38,886 nt of DNA from Novosphingobium taihuense (GTDB taxonomy: Bacteria > Pseudomonadota > Alphaproteobacteria > Sphingomonadales > Sphingomonadaceae), in assembly GCF_007830315.1 (NCBI RefSeq), contig NZ_VLKJ01000019.1, forward strand, positions 1 through 38,886. Direction: 5' to 3'. The position numbers were made by a program, and so were the translations under genes. Numbering within the stretch: position 1 is the stretch's first letter; every line of letters starts with the position of its first letter. This document shows, piece by piece, positions 14,664-23,674 of the stretch. A model generated the notes under the pieces. It had not been told where the DNA came from. It did no database searches and saw nothing but the letters and a program-made list of their open reading frames with translations.

Positions 14664-15891
14664 CGCGCCAGACCACCTTGTTTCGTTTCGGCCCGCTCCA
14701 TTCGAGCAAGTCGTGGCGTAAAAGCGGCTCCAAGCCTGTGAGCTGCTGAAGCATCGCGCCAGCCTGCACAGCAAGCTCCGCAGGGCACTTTGGGCCGACC
14801 GCTAGCGTTATTCCCCGCGCGTCTGCCGAGGCTTGCCAGCGAAGTTCTGGCAGCAGCACCTGCTCGACCGCTGCGACTACCTGCGGCGGGGTGATGCAGT
14901 GCGTTGCAAGGCGCCAGATGTCCTGAACGCGCCCCTCAATCGGCCGGATTACGCGTCCGGCAAATCCGCAGGAGCAACCCCGTTCGCCCAACTCGATATA
15001 GTCGTCGCCTGCCACGCGGACGATGGGCTGGCTTCGGCGCCTCAGGTCGGTGATGATCGGGCGGAAGCCATGCGTTCCAGTAACGGGCTGGAGTTCTATC
15101 TCGAGCGAATGATCGTTCAGGTGCAAGCGGCCTTCGGCACAGTCGGCGCCTAGAAAGCCTTCGGTCGCCTGCCAGATTGATCTTGGACTGATCCCGAAAT
15201 GGGCGGTTATCAAATCGCGCTCGGTCGCACTCATCGGCTCGCTGCCGAAGAACAGGTGGCGCAAGCTGGGCAAAGCAATTCCCATTGTCGCAAGCGCGAT
15301 CAGGCGCGATGGCGGGGCGATCAGGATCGTGGGAGCGTAACCCGACAGGGCCTCGGCCGTTTCGGCAATCGGAACCTCGATCGGGAAATGGTGAAAGCGC
15401 AGCCGTCCGCGGGCCGCATCGCTATACAGCGCATTGCTCGCTCGCAGATGCAGCGCCAGTCGCTGCGAGCGCAGAAGTGCGAAGAAGGTCAGCAAGCGCG
15501 CAAGGCTCTGGCCGATATAGTCGGCGCGTTCGGCTCCGGTCGCCACGAAGAGCCCGCGTGTCGCTTCGCTGCTGCCGGTAGACCAGCCTGCACTGATGTC
15601 TGCTGGCTGGTGCCCCCTCTCGGAAGCATCGGCCATCTGGCGGAGGTCTTTGTCGCTCAAGCCAAGGCTGTTCCATGCGCCGTAATCACGGCGAATGGCA
15701 TTCACTGGGGTTACCGGAAACGCCTCGATCGGCCTTCGCGCAAAGGGCGCTAGTGCCGGGGTCCGGGCAAGCGCAGGCTGGAGCTTGGCCCACTGCTTCA
15801 GGCGGTGCCGTGCCAGCCCTTCTTTCGTGAGTGACATAGCGCGGCGGGTACGCAGCCACGAGGCCACGATTCGTTCAAGCTGCATCGCCAT
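14656..15891 (-). CDS. F390-synthetase-like adenylate-forming enzyme
   Basis: A 411-residue protein of the PaaK/F390-synthetase branch of the adenylate-forming superfamily. Motifs: STGSSEATRG (104-113), the ATP-binding loop; QATEGFLG (241-248), the A5-like motif; and ITDLRRRSQPIVR...GRVQD (280-324), the hinge region. Such enzymes activate a carboxylate as an acyl adenylate and pass it to CoA, a carrier or another nucleophile. A CSCGF segment (306-310) recalls the cysteines found in this branch. ATG 15891 overlaps the hydrolase stop by 17 bases (ATG 15885 is an alternative). No carrier protein gene is present in the operon. Confidence 0.8.
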   Translation of the reverse strand: MAMQLERIVASWLRTRRAMSLTKEGLARHRLKQWAKLQPALARTPALAPFARRPIEAFPVTPVNAIRRDYGAWNSLGLSDKDLRQMADASERGHQPADISAGWSTGSSEATRGLFVATGAERADYIGQSLARLLTFFALLRSQRLALHLRASNALYSDAARGRLRFHHFPIEVPIAETAEALSGYAPTILIAPPSRLIALATMGIALPSLRHLFFGSEPMSATERDLITAHFGISPRSIWQATEGFLGADCAEGRLHLNDHSLEIELQPVTGTHGFRPIITDLRRRSQPIVRVAGDDYIELGERGCSCGFAGRVIRPIEGRVQDIWRLATHCITPPQVVAAVEQVLLPELRWQASADARGITLAVGPKCPAELAVQAGAMLQQLTGLEPLLRHDLLEWSGPKRNKVVWRDG

Positions 15892-16726
15892 CGCCGCGAA
15901 AAGCTCTTGCGCTGCTGGCGCAATGCGATGGCAGGATCGCCAGCTCAGGGTTGGAACGCGCTGCGCTGCACAGCAGGTCAAGCGTCTCGCGATAGCACGG
16001 GGTGTCGCCCAAAAGCGCGGTCGTAAGACGTGGCGGGGGCAGTCGTTCGGCAATCGAGCGGCCAGACCATACGGCATCGGCCGCGAGCAGCACGGGGCGC
16101 CCTTCCTGCGTCTCGAGAGCAAGACCCCAATGGCCTGCGCAATGCCCCGGCAGTTCTACCGCCAGCAGGCTGCCGTCGCCGAGAATGTCATGGCCTTGGC
16201 CAAACGGCGCGAAGGCGGTTGGCAGAGCAATTGGGCGGGCATCTTCGAAGAACCGCGCGTTGGTGTCTATGTCATGCGGCACGAGTTCGGCCAGCAGCCC
16301 GTTCCTGACACGAGCGATCCGGCCTTTGGTGCGAAGTGCGTCGAGTCCCGCCTTCGCGCAGTGGACTGGCAGGTGCGCAAGATGCTGCAGGCCTGCGACA
16401 TGATCGCCATGGAAGTGGGAAACGATCGTTCCCGCAATCGCTGCTTCGTCAATCTGGTGATGCTTCAGCCAAACCTGCCAGCGCTCGGCCTCGCCAATGG
16501 AGACGGGCGTCGTCCAGCGATAGAAACGTTCGGGGAATGGCTTCGTGGCCTTGATGAAAGCGGGGTCGTAACCCGTGTCGAACAGGAACAGGCCCCGCGT
16601 GGGATGCTTGATCACCCCGACAAGCGCTGGAAATTCCACTGCACACAGACTGCCACCGGCGATCGTCATGCCCTCGGGATGGCGACACGATCCGCGCTCG
16701 AGCCAGCGAAAGCCGACGCGTTTCAT
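15875..16726 (-). CDS. Metallo-beta-lactamase-fold hydrolase (lactonase-like)
   Basis: A 283-residue hydrolase with a full two-metal signature: HFHGDH (104-109), His in PGHCAGH (195/199), Asp217 in LLAADAVW and His268 in PSHCAS. The layout TRGLFLFDTGYDP near the start and the overall length resemble N-acyl-homoserine-lactone lactonases. Possible roles are hydrolysis of a thioester, ester or lactone intermediate of the pathway, or self-protection. No signal peptide is seen, so it is probably cytosolic. Its ATG overlaps the SDR gene stop by four bases. Confidence 0.85.
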   Translation of the reverse strand: MKRVGFRWLERGSCRHPEGMTIAGGSLCAVEFPALVGVIKHPTRGLFLFDTGYDPAFIKATKPFPERFYRWTTPVSIGEAERWQVWLKHHQIDEAAIAGTIVSHFHGDHVAGLQHLAHLPVHCAKAGLDALRTKGRIARVRNGLLAELVPHDIDTNARFFEDARPIALPTAFAPFGQGHDILGDGSLLAVELPGHCAGHWGLALETQEGRPVLLAADAVWSGRSIAERLPPPRLTTALLGDTPCYRETLDLLCSAARSNPELAILPSHCASSARAFRGDGDAA

Positions 16727-17730
16727 GCCGAGCCCCCCGCCCGTGCAAGCTTGGAAGCCTCGTCCAGCAGGCTATCCACCGCATCGTACCGGGGCTGGTA
16801 TCCAAGCAGGCGCTGTGCCGGTTCGTGATTGAAAGTCTGCGACCAGCCGAGCGTCGCAAGCGTGTAGCGCGTGAGGACAGGCTCCTTGCGGGAACCTGTC
16901 GCGCGGGCGATGCCTTCAAGAGTAGCTGCCAGCAATCGCGCCAATCCGATCGGCACTGCTACAAGCTTGGGGCGGGTCCCGAGACTTTCAGCAAGGCGCA
17001 TCGCCAGATCGCGCACGGCGACGGGCCTGCCGCCCGAGATGTTGATGGCATGTCCGCAAAGCGCAGGTGCGCGTTCCTCTGCCTCGCAAATCGCCCAAGC
17101 TGCGTCTCGCAGATCGGTTAGTTCGACCAGCGCCACCCCCCCGCCTGGCAAAGGCATCCGCGCACGCTGCGCAAGTTCGGCAAGGCGTGGCAGCACGACC
17201 CGGTCACCTGCTCCCACCAGTGCGCGCGGGCGGATGGCGCAGCAGGCCATGGCATCACCGCGCGGTGCCAACACCAGGCGCTCGGCAGCAAGCTTGGTTT
17301 GCGCATAGAAATTGAGCGGCCGCTCCGGGATATCGCTCTCGCCGATGGACAGGCGATCGCGGTGACAGGCGAAGATCGAGGGCGATGAAACGAAGACAAA
17401 GCGCTGCACGCCCGATGCGGCGGCCACGTCCAGCAGCTTGCGGGTCATGGTGACGTTTGCCGCCACGAAGTCCCGGCGCCTTCCCCAACTGGCAGAAAGC
17501 GCGGCTGCGTGAATCACACCGTCACATCCCTCGATCAGCGATGCGAGTGGCGCGCTTTGGTCGGAAAGGTCCAAGGGCGCGAACTCTGCCCCCATTCCTG
17601 CCAGGGCTTCGCCTGCGTCACGCGAACGCCCCGTCGCGACGACGCTGTGCCCCCGCACGAGGGCTTCACGCACAAGCGCATGCCCCAGCCCGCCCGTGGC
17701 CCCGGTGACGAGAATGCGCCGCCCGCTCAA
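16723..17730 (-). CDS. OleD-like extended SDR / 3-beta-HSD-type reductase
   Basis: A 335-residue NAD(P)-dependent extended short-chain dehydrogenase. It has TGATGGLG (9-16) for the dinucleotide and the catalytic YAQTK (Tyr142, Lys146) after FVSSPS. This family includes OleD, which reduces 2-alkyl-3-ketoacids in long-chain olefin and beta-lactone biosynthesis, and its position directly after a ketoacyl synthase supports a 3-ketoacyl reductase role. It overlaps both neighbours by four bases. The olefin pathway's own hydrolase (OleB) is missing, so this is not a canonical ole cluster. Confidence 0.82.
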   Translation of the reverse strand: MSGRRILVTGATGGLGHALVREALVRGHSVVATGRSRDAGEALAGMGAEFAPLDLSDQSAPLASLIEGCDGVIHAAALSASWGRRRDFVAANVTMTRKLLDVAAASGVQRFVFVSSPSIFACHRDRLSIGESDIPERPLNFYAQTKLAAERLVLAPRGDAMACCAIRPRALVGAGDRVVLPRLAELAQRARMPLPGGGVALVELTDLRDAAWAICEAEERAPALCGHAINISGGRPVAVRDLAMRLAESLGTRPKLVAVPIGLARLLAATLEGIARATGSRKEPVLTRYTLATLGWSQTFNHEPAQRLLGYQPRYDAVDSLLDEASKLARAGGSA

Positions 17731-18719
17731 AGCCGCAGCACCATCGCTGTTGCACTGATCCCGGCGGCGGTGCCCAGCAAAAGCACGGCATCGCCTTGCC
17801 GCGCGGCTCCGGTTTCCAGCGCATGGGCAAGCACGGTGGGGATCGATGCGGCGATCTGGTTTCCAGTGGTGGCAAAAAGATCGAGCACGCGTTCGCTGTT
17901 CGGCGCAAACAGCCTTTTCACATGGGCCACGCCCGGCGCGCTTGCCTGATGGCAGACGATGCAGGCGATGTCCTCATGCGAAAGGCCCGCTTCTACCAAG
18001 GCACGCGCAATGACTCCCGGCAGAGCCTTTGCGGCCGCCTTGAAGATGCCGAAAGCATCCATCTCGAAGTGCGATCCGGCTACCAGCGCTTCGTATCCTT
18101 CACCAACCCGCAGCCGTGTGCCACCGGCGCGCAACTGTGCCAATCGGTGATGCGCGCCTTGTGTCACGCTGGCAACCGAGAGAAGGCCGCGCCCGGGATC
18201 GTCGCAGGCTTCGATAGCCAGCGCCGCAGCACCGTCGCCAAAGATCGATCGCGTCTTGGGCTCTGCAGGGTCGAGCCCGGCCGAGGCGATGTCGCTGGCA
18301 AAGACCAGCGCGCGCCGCCAGCGCCCAGTGGCGATGCCCATCCCCGCCACGTCGAGCGCGGCCACGAACGAAAGGCATGTCTGGTTGACGTCGAAGCAGG
18401 GTGCGCCCGATCGGCCAAGGCCGAGCCGATCCTGCACGATGGCAGATGTCGACGGAATGGGCTGTTCCATCACCCCGCACCCGCCGATGATCGCATCGGG
18501 CGGGCCATCCCAAGCCGCACGGTCAAGCGCCTCGCGAGCGGCTGCAGCAGCCATCATCGACGTCGTCTCGTCCGGACCTGCAACATGGCGCGCAGCGATG
18601 CCGAATTCGCGTTGGGTCCAGCCGGGGCGATGGCCGTGTCGAAGATCCAGATCCCCCGAAGTTACGATCTCGCGTGGGCGATAACTACCCCATCCGGCTA
18701 TGACAAAGCGGCTGATCAT
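17727..18719 (-). CDS. 3-oxoacyl-ACP synthase III-like condensing enzyme
   Basis: A 330-residue KAS III/OleA-type thiolase-fold enzyme with a complete catalytic set: Cys115 (NQTCLSF), His257 (CHQAS) and Asn287 (TTGNQIA). It would condense two acyl units, either by decarboxylating a malonyl unit or head-to-head as OleA does, and thus start the pathway of the six-gene operon. ATG 18719 is the first gene's start; GGGGGAT stands about nine bases upstream. The primary FabH gene of fatty acid synthesis usually sits elsewhere with plsX, so this is a specialised paralogue. Confidence 0.87.
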   Translation of the reverse strand: MISRFVIAGWGSYRPREIVTSGDLDLRHGHRPGWTQREFGIAARHVAGPDETTSMMAAAAAREALDRAAWDGPPDAIIGGCGVMEQPIPSTSAIVQDRLGLGRSGAPCFDVNQTCLSFVAALDVAGMGIATGRWRRALVFASDIASAGLDPAEPKTRSIFGDGAAALAIEACDDPGRGLLSVASVTQGAHHRLAQLRAGGTRLRVGEGYEALVAGSHFEMDAFGIFKAAAKALPGVIARALVEAGLSHEDIACIVCHQASAPGVAHVKRLFAPNSERVLDLFATTGNQIAASIPTVLAHALETGAARQGDAVLLLGTAAGISATAMVLRL

Positions 18720-18755
18720 CGTCGTGCATCCCCCACATCAGGACTATGCGACAAA

Positions 18756-18795
18756 AACTGAACGATGTCTAATTTATAATAGACACCGTTCAGTT
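18756..18795. promoter_or_regulatory. Long dyad: operator for the ketoacyl-synthase operon and/or terminator of the acyltransferase gene
   Basis: Two 16-base arms (18756-18771 and 18780-18795) pair with one mismatch around ATTTATAA. On the minus strand the hairpin is followed by TTTTTG, as in an intrinsic terminator for the gene ending at 18804. The arm TAGACACCGTTCAGT also resembles TTGGACAGTGTTCAGT beside the tetR gene, which suggests an operator. Both uses are possible. Confidence 0.6.
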
Positions 18796-18803
18796 ATTCC
18801 GTT

Positions 18804-21800
18804 TCAGGCCTCGTCAGCTACTTCCAGTTCACTTTCCTCTTCAGGACCCTTCACCGCAGACTGCAATGCAAGCTCGCTCATCGTCACATAGTCGAGCTTT
18901 CCCGTGCCAAGCACGGGCAGTGCCTCGACCACGCGGATGTCGCGCGGGACCATCAGTTCGGTTACGCCGTTGGCCTTGGCCCAGGATTGCAGCGCCCTGT
19001 GCTCTGCGCCGGGCGCAGTGGTGAACAGCACGAGTTGCTCGCCCTTCTTCGGATCGGGCCGGGTGACGATGGCATGGTCGAAGCCGGGCCAGCACTTTGC
19101 GGCATAGCCTTCGACTGCCGGGAGCGAGACCATTTCGCCGCCGATCTTGGCAAAGCGTTTGGCGCGGCCGCGGATGGTGATGAAGCCTGCATCGTCGATG
19201 GTGACGATATCGCCAGTATCGTGCCAGCCTTCGTGTGGCGGCTGAAGCTTGCCGGGATCGGTGGCGAGGAAGTATCCCGCCATGACGTTCGGCCCGCGAA
19301 TGTAAAGGCGGCCGCCTTCGGCAATCCCGGGGACGTTTTCGAGGCGGGTTTCGATCGCGGGCAGGGCGCGGCCCACGCTACCGGCCATGAAGTGCATCGG
19401 CGTGTTGACCGCGATGACCGGCGCGGCTTCGGTTGCCCCATAGCCTTCGAAGATGCGCAAACCGAACTTCTCTGCGTACGTCTTGCGGGTTTCGTCACGG
19501 ACTTTCTCGGCACCAGCAAAGATGTAGCGCAGCGAGTAGAAGTCATATCCATGGGCCATGCGGGCATAGCCTGACAGGAAGGTGTCGGTGCCGAACATGA
19601 TCGTGGCGTTGGCGTCATAGGCGAGCGCAGGCACGATGCGGTAATGCAGCGGACTGGGGTAGAGCACCACGCGGATGCCACTGAGGAGTGGGAGCAACGT
19701 ACCGCCTGTCAGGCCGAAGGAGTGGAACACCGGCAGTGCGTTCAGCACGATGTCCGACGCGTTGAAATCGATCCGTGAAGCCAGCTGTGCGCAATTCGAC
19801 AGCAGGTTGCGATGGGTGAGGACAACGCCCTTGGGCACGCCTTCCGATCCGCTGGTGAAGAGGATCACGGCGGGCGCATTTGGCGAAATGCCAAGCTTGC
19901 GGTGGCGACGTTCTGCACCGGCTGCGCCCAGCAGCGCGCGCAGCTTTTCGAAGCCGCCGATGGTGGCGCCGATGTCCTCGAGCCAGACGACGCGCAGGCC
20001 ATCGGCTTCTAAGGCGGCAATGACGTCGTGCAGCTTGGCCTGATCGACGAACGCGCGTGCGGTGACGACAGTGCGGATCGCGGCGGTGAGGCAGGCCGAG
20101 CGCATGTTGGCAACGCCCACGGTGAAGTTGAGCATGGCAGGCACGCGGCCGATGGATTGCAGCGCAAAGAATGCGGCGACCACACCGTTCACGTTGGGCA
20201 GGAGCAAGCCGACAGCTTCGCCTTGCACCGTGCCTTGGGCCAGGCGCTTGCCCAGAACGGTGGTTCCGGCAAAGAGCTTGTCGTAGCTGAGCGGTTCGCG
20301 CTTCACGTCTTCCACCACCAGCGCCTTGCCGCCGTGGATCTCGCGGGCTTCGGCAAGGGCGCTGAACAGGGTGCGGCCGGTGTCCGAGGTAGCGAACATC
20401 ATCGCGCTCATCTCGTCATACAGACGCCGACCGGCAATCGCGCGGCGCTGGCGGGCGGTCATTTCGCCATTGATCGCAAAGCGGCGCGGGGGCAGGACGG
20501 TGAGTGTCACCTTGGGGAACCAGCGCAGGCGGACCTTGCCCTGCATCCGTGAAAAGCGCGTGTATTGTGGGCCATCGAGGCGCACCGGAATGATCGGCGC
20601 GTCGGCCTTGTCGGCCACCATGCCCGGACCGTCGAACACTTTCATCAAGGCGCCGGTGCGCGTGATGCGGCCTTCGGGGAAAATGACGAGGGTACGGCCT
20701 TCCTTGACCGCCTTGACCATAGCCTTGGCGGCCATCGGGTTGGTTGGATCGACCGGAAAGGCGCGGAACAGCTTGAGGAACGGCTTGATCCATATCGAGC
20801 GCGCGATCTGGGTATTGACCGCGAACGTGGGCTTGCCGGGGAGGAAAGCGCCCAGCAGCACACCATCGAGGAAGCTGACGTGGTTGACGACGACGACTGC
20901 CCGCTCGCCCGGCTTCGGCATGTGTTCCATGCCGGACACGTCCACGCGGTAGAGCACGCGCAAGGTCAGGCGGATCACGTCCTTGAACAGGGTTTCGGGC
21001 AGGAGCCAGACCGAGGCGAGGGCGACGAACAGCGTGGCGAAGCCGAGCGCCCCGATCAGGCCCGGCACGTCCACGCCCGCCGCCAGCAGGCCAGTGATGG
21101 CGAGCACTGCAACGACAGTAAGGCCAGCGTTGATCACGTTGTTGGCCGCGATGATCTGCGACCGCTTGTCTTCGGGGCTGGCGACCTGAAGGATCGCATA
21201 GAGAGGCACGATGAACATACCGCCCGAAACTGCGATCACCGCAAGGTCGATCAGGATGTGCCAGGCGCCGGGCGTCGAAAGGAACTGCGCGGTAGATGCG
21301 CCTGCGGTGCGGACTTCAAAGCCGCTGGTGGCAATCCACAGGTCGATCAAGCCGAACGCAAGGATAAGCGCCGAGAGCGGAACCCAGCGCGCCGAAACCT
21401 CACCTTTGAGCAGACGATTCACGATCAGCGAGCCGATGGCGATGGCGACCGAAAACACCACGAGGAACAGCGTGGCCACTTCCTGTTTGGCCGCCAGCGT
21501 GCCCGAGACGAGCGGAGCGAATTCGCTGACCAGCACGGCCCCTGCGGCAAAGAACCAGCTGATGCCGATGATCGAGAGCCACACGCCGCGCCCGGTGCGA
21601 GCGGTGGCAAGGATCTCCTTCGTGCCGCGCCACAGGTTCCAGTCGATGTGATGCAATGTTCCGCTGGGCGGCGCAGGAGGCACCGCAAGGCTGGCGAGAA
21701 AGCCGACGACGGCAAGGCCCATTGCGGCGATCCCTGCTTCCCATGGCGGGATCACGCCTGCGAGCAGTTGTCCGCCGAGGATGGCGAGGAAAGTGCCTCC

Positions 21801-22253
21801 TTCGATCAGGCCGGTCCCGCCCATGACTTCGCCCGATTTCAGATGCTGGGGCAGGATCGAATACTTGACCGGGCCGAACAGCGTGGAGTGCAGACCCATC
21901 AGGAACAAGCTGGTGAGCAGCGCTGGGATCGACAGGAACCAGAACCCCGCCAGCGCGATTCCCATGATCCCCACTTCGGCGCCCTTGATCCAGCGAATCA
22001 GCCGCGCCTTGTCGATCGCGTCGGCCAATTGCCCAGCGAGTGCCGAGAATAGGAAGTAGGGCAGGATGAACAGTCCGGTAGCGACTGCTGCCAGTACCTT
22101 TGCGTTATCCGGATCGGTTGCGAAGATACCGAAGTTTGCGAGGAACAACATCGCGAACTTCAACAAGTTATCGTTGAATGCACCGAGGAACTGGACTGTG
22201 AAGATCGGTCCAAAGCGACGTTTTGTCAGCAGGCTGAGATCGGGAGTCGACAT
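18804..22253 (-). CDS. aas: LplT-Aas type fusion: lysophospholipid transporter / acyltransferase / acyl-ACP synthetase
   Basis: A 1149-residue membrane protein with three modules. Residues ~1-410 are an MFS transporter like LplT, with about twelve hydrophobic segments and the start FGPIFTVQFLGAFNDNLLKF. Residues ~440-640 are a PlsC-type acyltransferase with NHVSFLDG (~454) and FPEGRITRTG (~523). Residues ~660-1140 are an AMP-forming acyl-ACP synthetase with LFTSGSEGVPKG (~797) and YGATEAAPV. In E. coli the transporter and the acyltransferase/synthetase are separate proteins that import lysophospholipid and re-acylate it at the inner membrane; fusions of all three are common in proteobacteria. 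ATG 22253 has AAAGGTGA right upstream. It could supply acyl-ACP for the downstream operon. Confidence 0.88.
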   Translation of the reverse strand: MSTPDLSLLTKRRFGPIFTVQFLGAFNDNLLKFAMLFLANFGIFATDPDNAKVLAAVATGLFILPYFLFSALAGQLADAIDKARLIRWIKGAEVGIMGIALAGFWFLSIPALLTSLFLMGLHSTLFGPVKYSILPQHLKSGEVMGGTGLIEGGTFLAILGGQLLAGVIPPWEAGIAAMGLAVVGFLASLAVPPAPPSGTLHHIDWNLWRGTKEILATARTGRGVWLSIIGISWFFAAGAVLVSEFAPLVSGTLAAKQEVATLFLVVFSVAIAIGSLIVNRLLKGEVSARWVPLSALILAFGLIDLWIATSGFEVRTAGASTAQFLSTPGAWHILIDLAVIAVSGGMFIVPLYAILQVASPEDKRSQIIAANNVINAGLTVVAVLAITGLLAAGVDVPGLIGALGFATLFVALASVWLLPETLFKDVIRLTLRVLYRVDVSGMEHMPKPGERAVVVVNHVSFLDGVLLGAFLPGKPTFAVNTQIARSIWIKPFLKLFRAFPVDPTNPMAAKAMVKAVKEGRTLVIFPEGRITRTGALMKVFDGPGMVADKADAPIIPVRLDGPQYTRFSRMQGKVRLRWFPKVTLTVLPPRRFAINGEMTARQRRAIAGRRLYDEMSAMMFATSDTGRTLFSALAEAREIHGGKALVVEDVKREPLSYDKLFAGTTVLGKRLAQGTVQGEAVGLLLPNVNGVVAAFFALQSIGRVPAMLNFTVGVANMRSACLTAAIRTVVTARAFVDQAKLHDVIAALEADGLRVVWLEDIGATIGGFEKLRALLGAAGAERRHRKLGISPNAPAVILFTSGSEGVPKGVVLTHRNLLSNCAQLASRIDFNASDIVLNALPVFHSFGLTGGTLLPLLSGIRVVLYPSPLHYRIVPALAYDANATIMFGTDTFLSGYARMAHGYDFYSLRYIFAGAEKVRDETRKTYAEKFGLRIFEGYGATEAAPVIAVNTPMHFMAGSVGRALPAIETRLENVPGIAEGGRLYIRGPNVMAGYFLATDPGKLQPPHEGWHDTGDIVTIDDAGFITIRGRAKRFAKIGGEMVSLPAVEGYAAKCWPGFDHAIVTRPDPKKGEQLVLFTTAPGAEHRALQSWAKANGVTELMVPRDIRVVEALPVLGTGKLDYVTMSELALQSAVKGPEEESELEVADEA

Positions 22254-22367
22254 GTTCACCTTTCGCGTGTTCGACACGGCCATACCGGAACATGGGTTCC
22301 GGCGAGGTTAAGAGCCGGACTTACCCTTGGACCCCTTCCTCGAATCGCAGGGATAACGCAAAAATAT

Positions 22368-22397
22368 ACACTGTTCAATTGATTTATTGGACAGTGT
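22368..22397. promoter_or_regulatory. Operator dyad between the acyltransferase and tetR genes
   Basis: ACACTGTTCAAT and ATTGGACAGTGT form 12-base arms with one mismatch around TGATTT. The site lies 28 bases before the tetR ATG and 115 bases before the divergent acyltransferase gene, the usual place for a TetR operator that controls both. Confidence 0.7.
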
Positions 22398-22425
22398 TCA
22401 GTATCACGCCTACAGTCTGCCTCCT

Positions 22426-23016
22426 ATGGGACGCAGATCGGATCACAGCCGCGACGAATTGAGGGAAATCGCTGTCGCCGCCGGGCATCGCCACATGGAG
22501 GAGGTCGGGTTTGCGCACTTCTCTGCGCGCGAGGTGGCCAAGCGCATCGGCTATTCGATCGGGACGATCTACAATGTGTTCGGCAGCTACGACGCGCTGA
22601 TTCTGGCGATCAACGGGCGCACCCTCGCGCTGTGGCGCGATCATCTAGTGCGCCGACTTGCCGACGTGCAGCAGGACAGGTTGCGTCAGGCGATCGCCGC
22701 CTACTTCGAATTTGCAACAACGCACCGGCACGCGTGGGCCGCTATCTACGATTTCCGCCTGCCAGAAGACACCGTCCCGCCCGAAAGGTATCAGGCCGAA
22801 GTGCGCGCGATCTTCGATATCGTCGTGGCCGAGGTGCGCGAAGCCTTGCCCCCTGCCCGGCAAGACGAAGCCGAACCGCTGACCCGGTCGCTTCTCGCAA
22901 CCGTCCATGGGCACTGTGTTTTTGCTATGAACGGCACATTCGCCATTCTCGGTGAGAAATCCCCAGCCGATGCAGCCTGGCAGCGGGTGCAGGAGGCAGT
23001 GGGGATCTTGACCTGA
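22426..23016 (+). CDS. TetR-family transcriptional regulator
   Basis: A 196-residue regulator. The N-terminal helix-turn-helix is standard: GHRHMEEVGFAHFSAREVAKRIGYSIGTIYNVFGSYDALILAI. The C-terminal domain (LADVQQDRLRQAIAAYFEFATTHRHAWAAIYDF...) resembles the WHG/TetR_C ligand-binding domains. ATG 22426 (MGRRSDHSRDEL) was chosen because the fold begins there. It is divergent from the acyltransferase fusion; the 30-base dyad between them is its likely operator, and a related sequence before the ketoacyl-synthase gene suggests it also controls that operon. A lipid or acyl-CoA ligand would fit. Confidence 0.85.
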   Translation: MGRRSDHSRDELREIAVAAGHRHMEEVGFAHFSAREVAKRIGYSIGTIYNVFGSYDALILAINGRTLALWRDHLVRRLADVQQDRLRQAIAAYFEFATTHRHAWAAIYDFRLPEDTVPPERYQAEVRAIFDIVVAEVREALPPARQDEAEPLTRSLLATVHGHCVFAMNGTFAILGEKSPADAAWQRVQEAVGILT

Positions 23017-23023
23017 TCATCAC

Positions 23024-23665
23024 CTATGACCGCAGACGATACAGCTCAGCCGGTCGGAACGGCGTGTCGCTTTCGCGCTGACCGGTGGCCTCGATCCAGC
23101 CGGTGTCGAGCATCCTGCGACGGAAGGCGGGCTTGTTGAAGGTGGTGCCGGTGATAGCTTCGTGCACGGTTTGCAGGTCACGCAGCGTGAACAGGTCCGG
23201 CAGCAACGCAAAGGCGACAGGCGCGTAGGCCAGCTTGCCTCGGAGCCGTTCGTGCGCGGCGGCGATGATGGCGGAGTGATCGAAGGCCAGTGACTCTCTG
23301 GGGTCGGTAACCGGGAGAAGCGCTAGATCTGAACGCGATGCCACGGCCCCTTCCAACACTGCATGCGGGAGCAGAGCGAAGTAGGCGACGCTGACCGTGC
23401 GCATCCGCAAATCGCGCTGCGGATCGCCGAAGGTGTAGAGCTGCTCAAGCCAGGCGCTGTCCTGGGCGGCAAGTCCTGCCTTGTCCGCCAGCACACGCCG
23501 CGCTGCGCGATCCAGCGTTTCGTCAAGACTGACGAACCCGCCCGGCAGTGCGAGCCGATCGGCAAAAGGCTCCTCAGCCCGGCGCTGGAGCAGGACTGAC
23601 AGAGTGCCATCGCCAATGGTCATCAGTACGAGGTCGACGGTGACGGCGAAGGGTGGGTAGCTCAT
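23024..23665 (-). CDS. nrtR: NrtR, Nudix-type repressor of NAD metabolism
   Basis: A 213-residue protein with an N-terminal Nudix-like domain and a C-terminal winged helix (FTLRDLQTVHEAITGTTFNKPAFRRRML), the NrtR layout. The Nudix box LPGGFVSLDETLDRAARRVLADKAGL has lost the catalytic REUxEE glutamates, as usual in NrtR proteins, which sense ADP-ribose instead of hydrolysing it. It is divergent from nadM and nadV, which it should repress. Its stop lies seven bases past the convergent tetR stop. Confidence 0.85.
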   Translation of the reverse strand: MSYPPFAVTVDLVLMTIGDGTLSVLLQRRAEEPFADRLALPGGFVSLDETLDRAARRVLADKAGLAAQDSAWLEQLYTFGDPQRDLRMRTVSVAYFALLPHAVLEGAVASRSDLALLPVTDPRESLAFDHSAIIAAAHERLRGKLAYAPVAFALLPDLFTLRDLQTVHEAITGTTFNKPAFRRRMLDTGWIEATGQRESDTPFRPAELYRLRS

Positions 23666-23674
23666 ACAACCATG

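Noticed and set aside
12487..18719. Canonical oleABCD olefin cluster
   Set aside because: Only the condensing enzyme and SDR resemble OleA and OleD; OleB is missing and the ligase is of F390 type, while Rieske and ATP-grasp genes are extra.
20565..22052. 495-codon plus-strand open frame opposite the acyltransferase fusion
   Set aside because: Antisense shadow of a GC-rich gene; very high Arg/Asp/His/Gln content and no recognisable fold.
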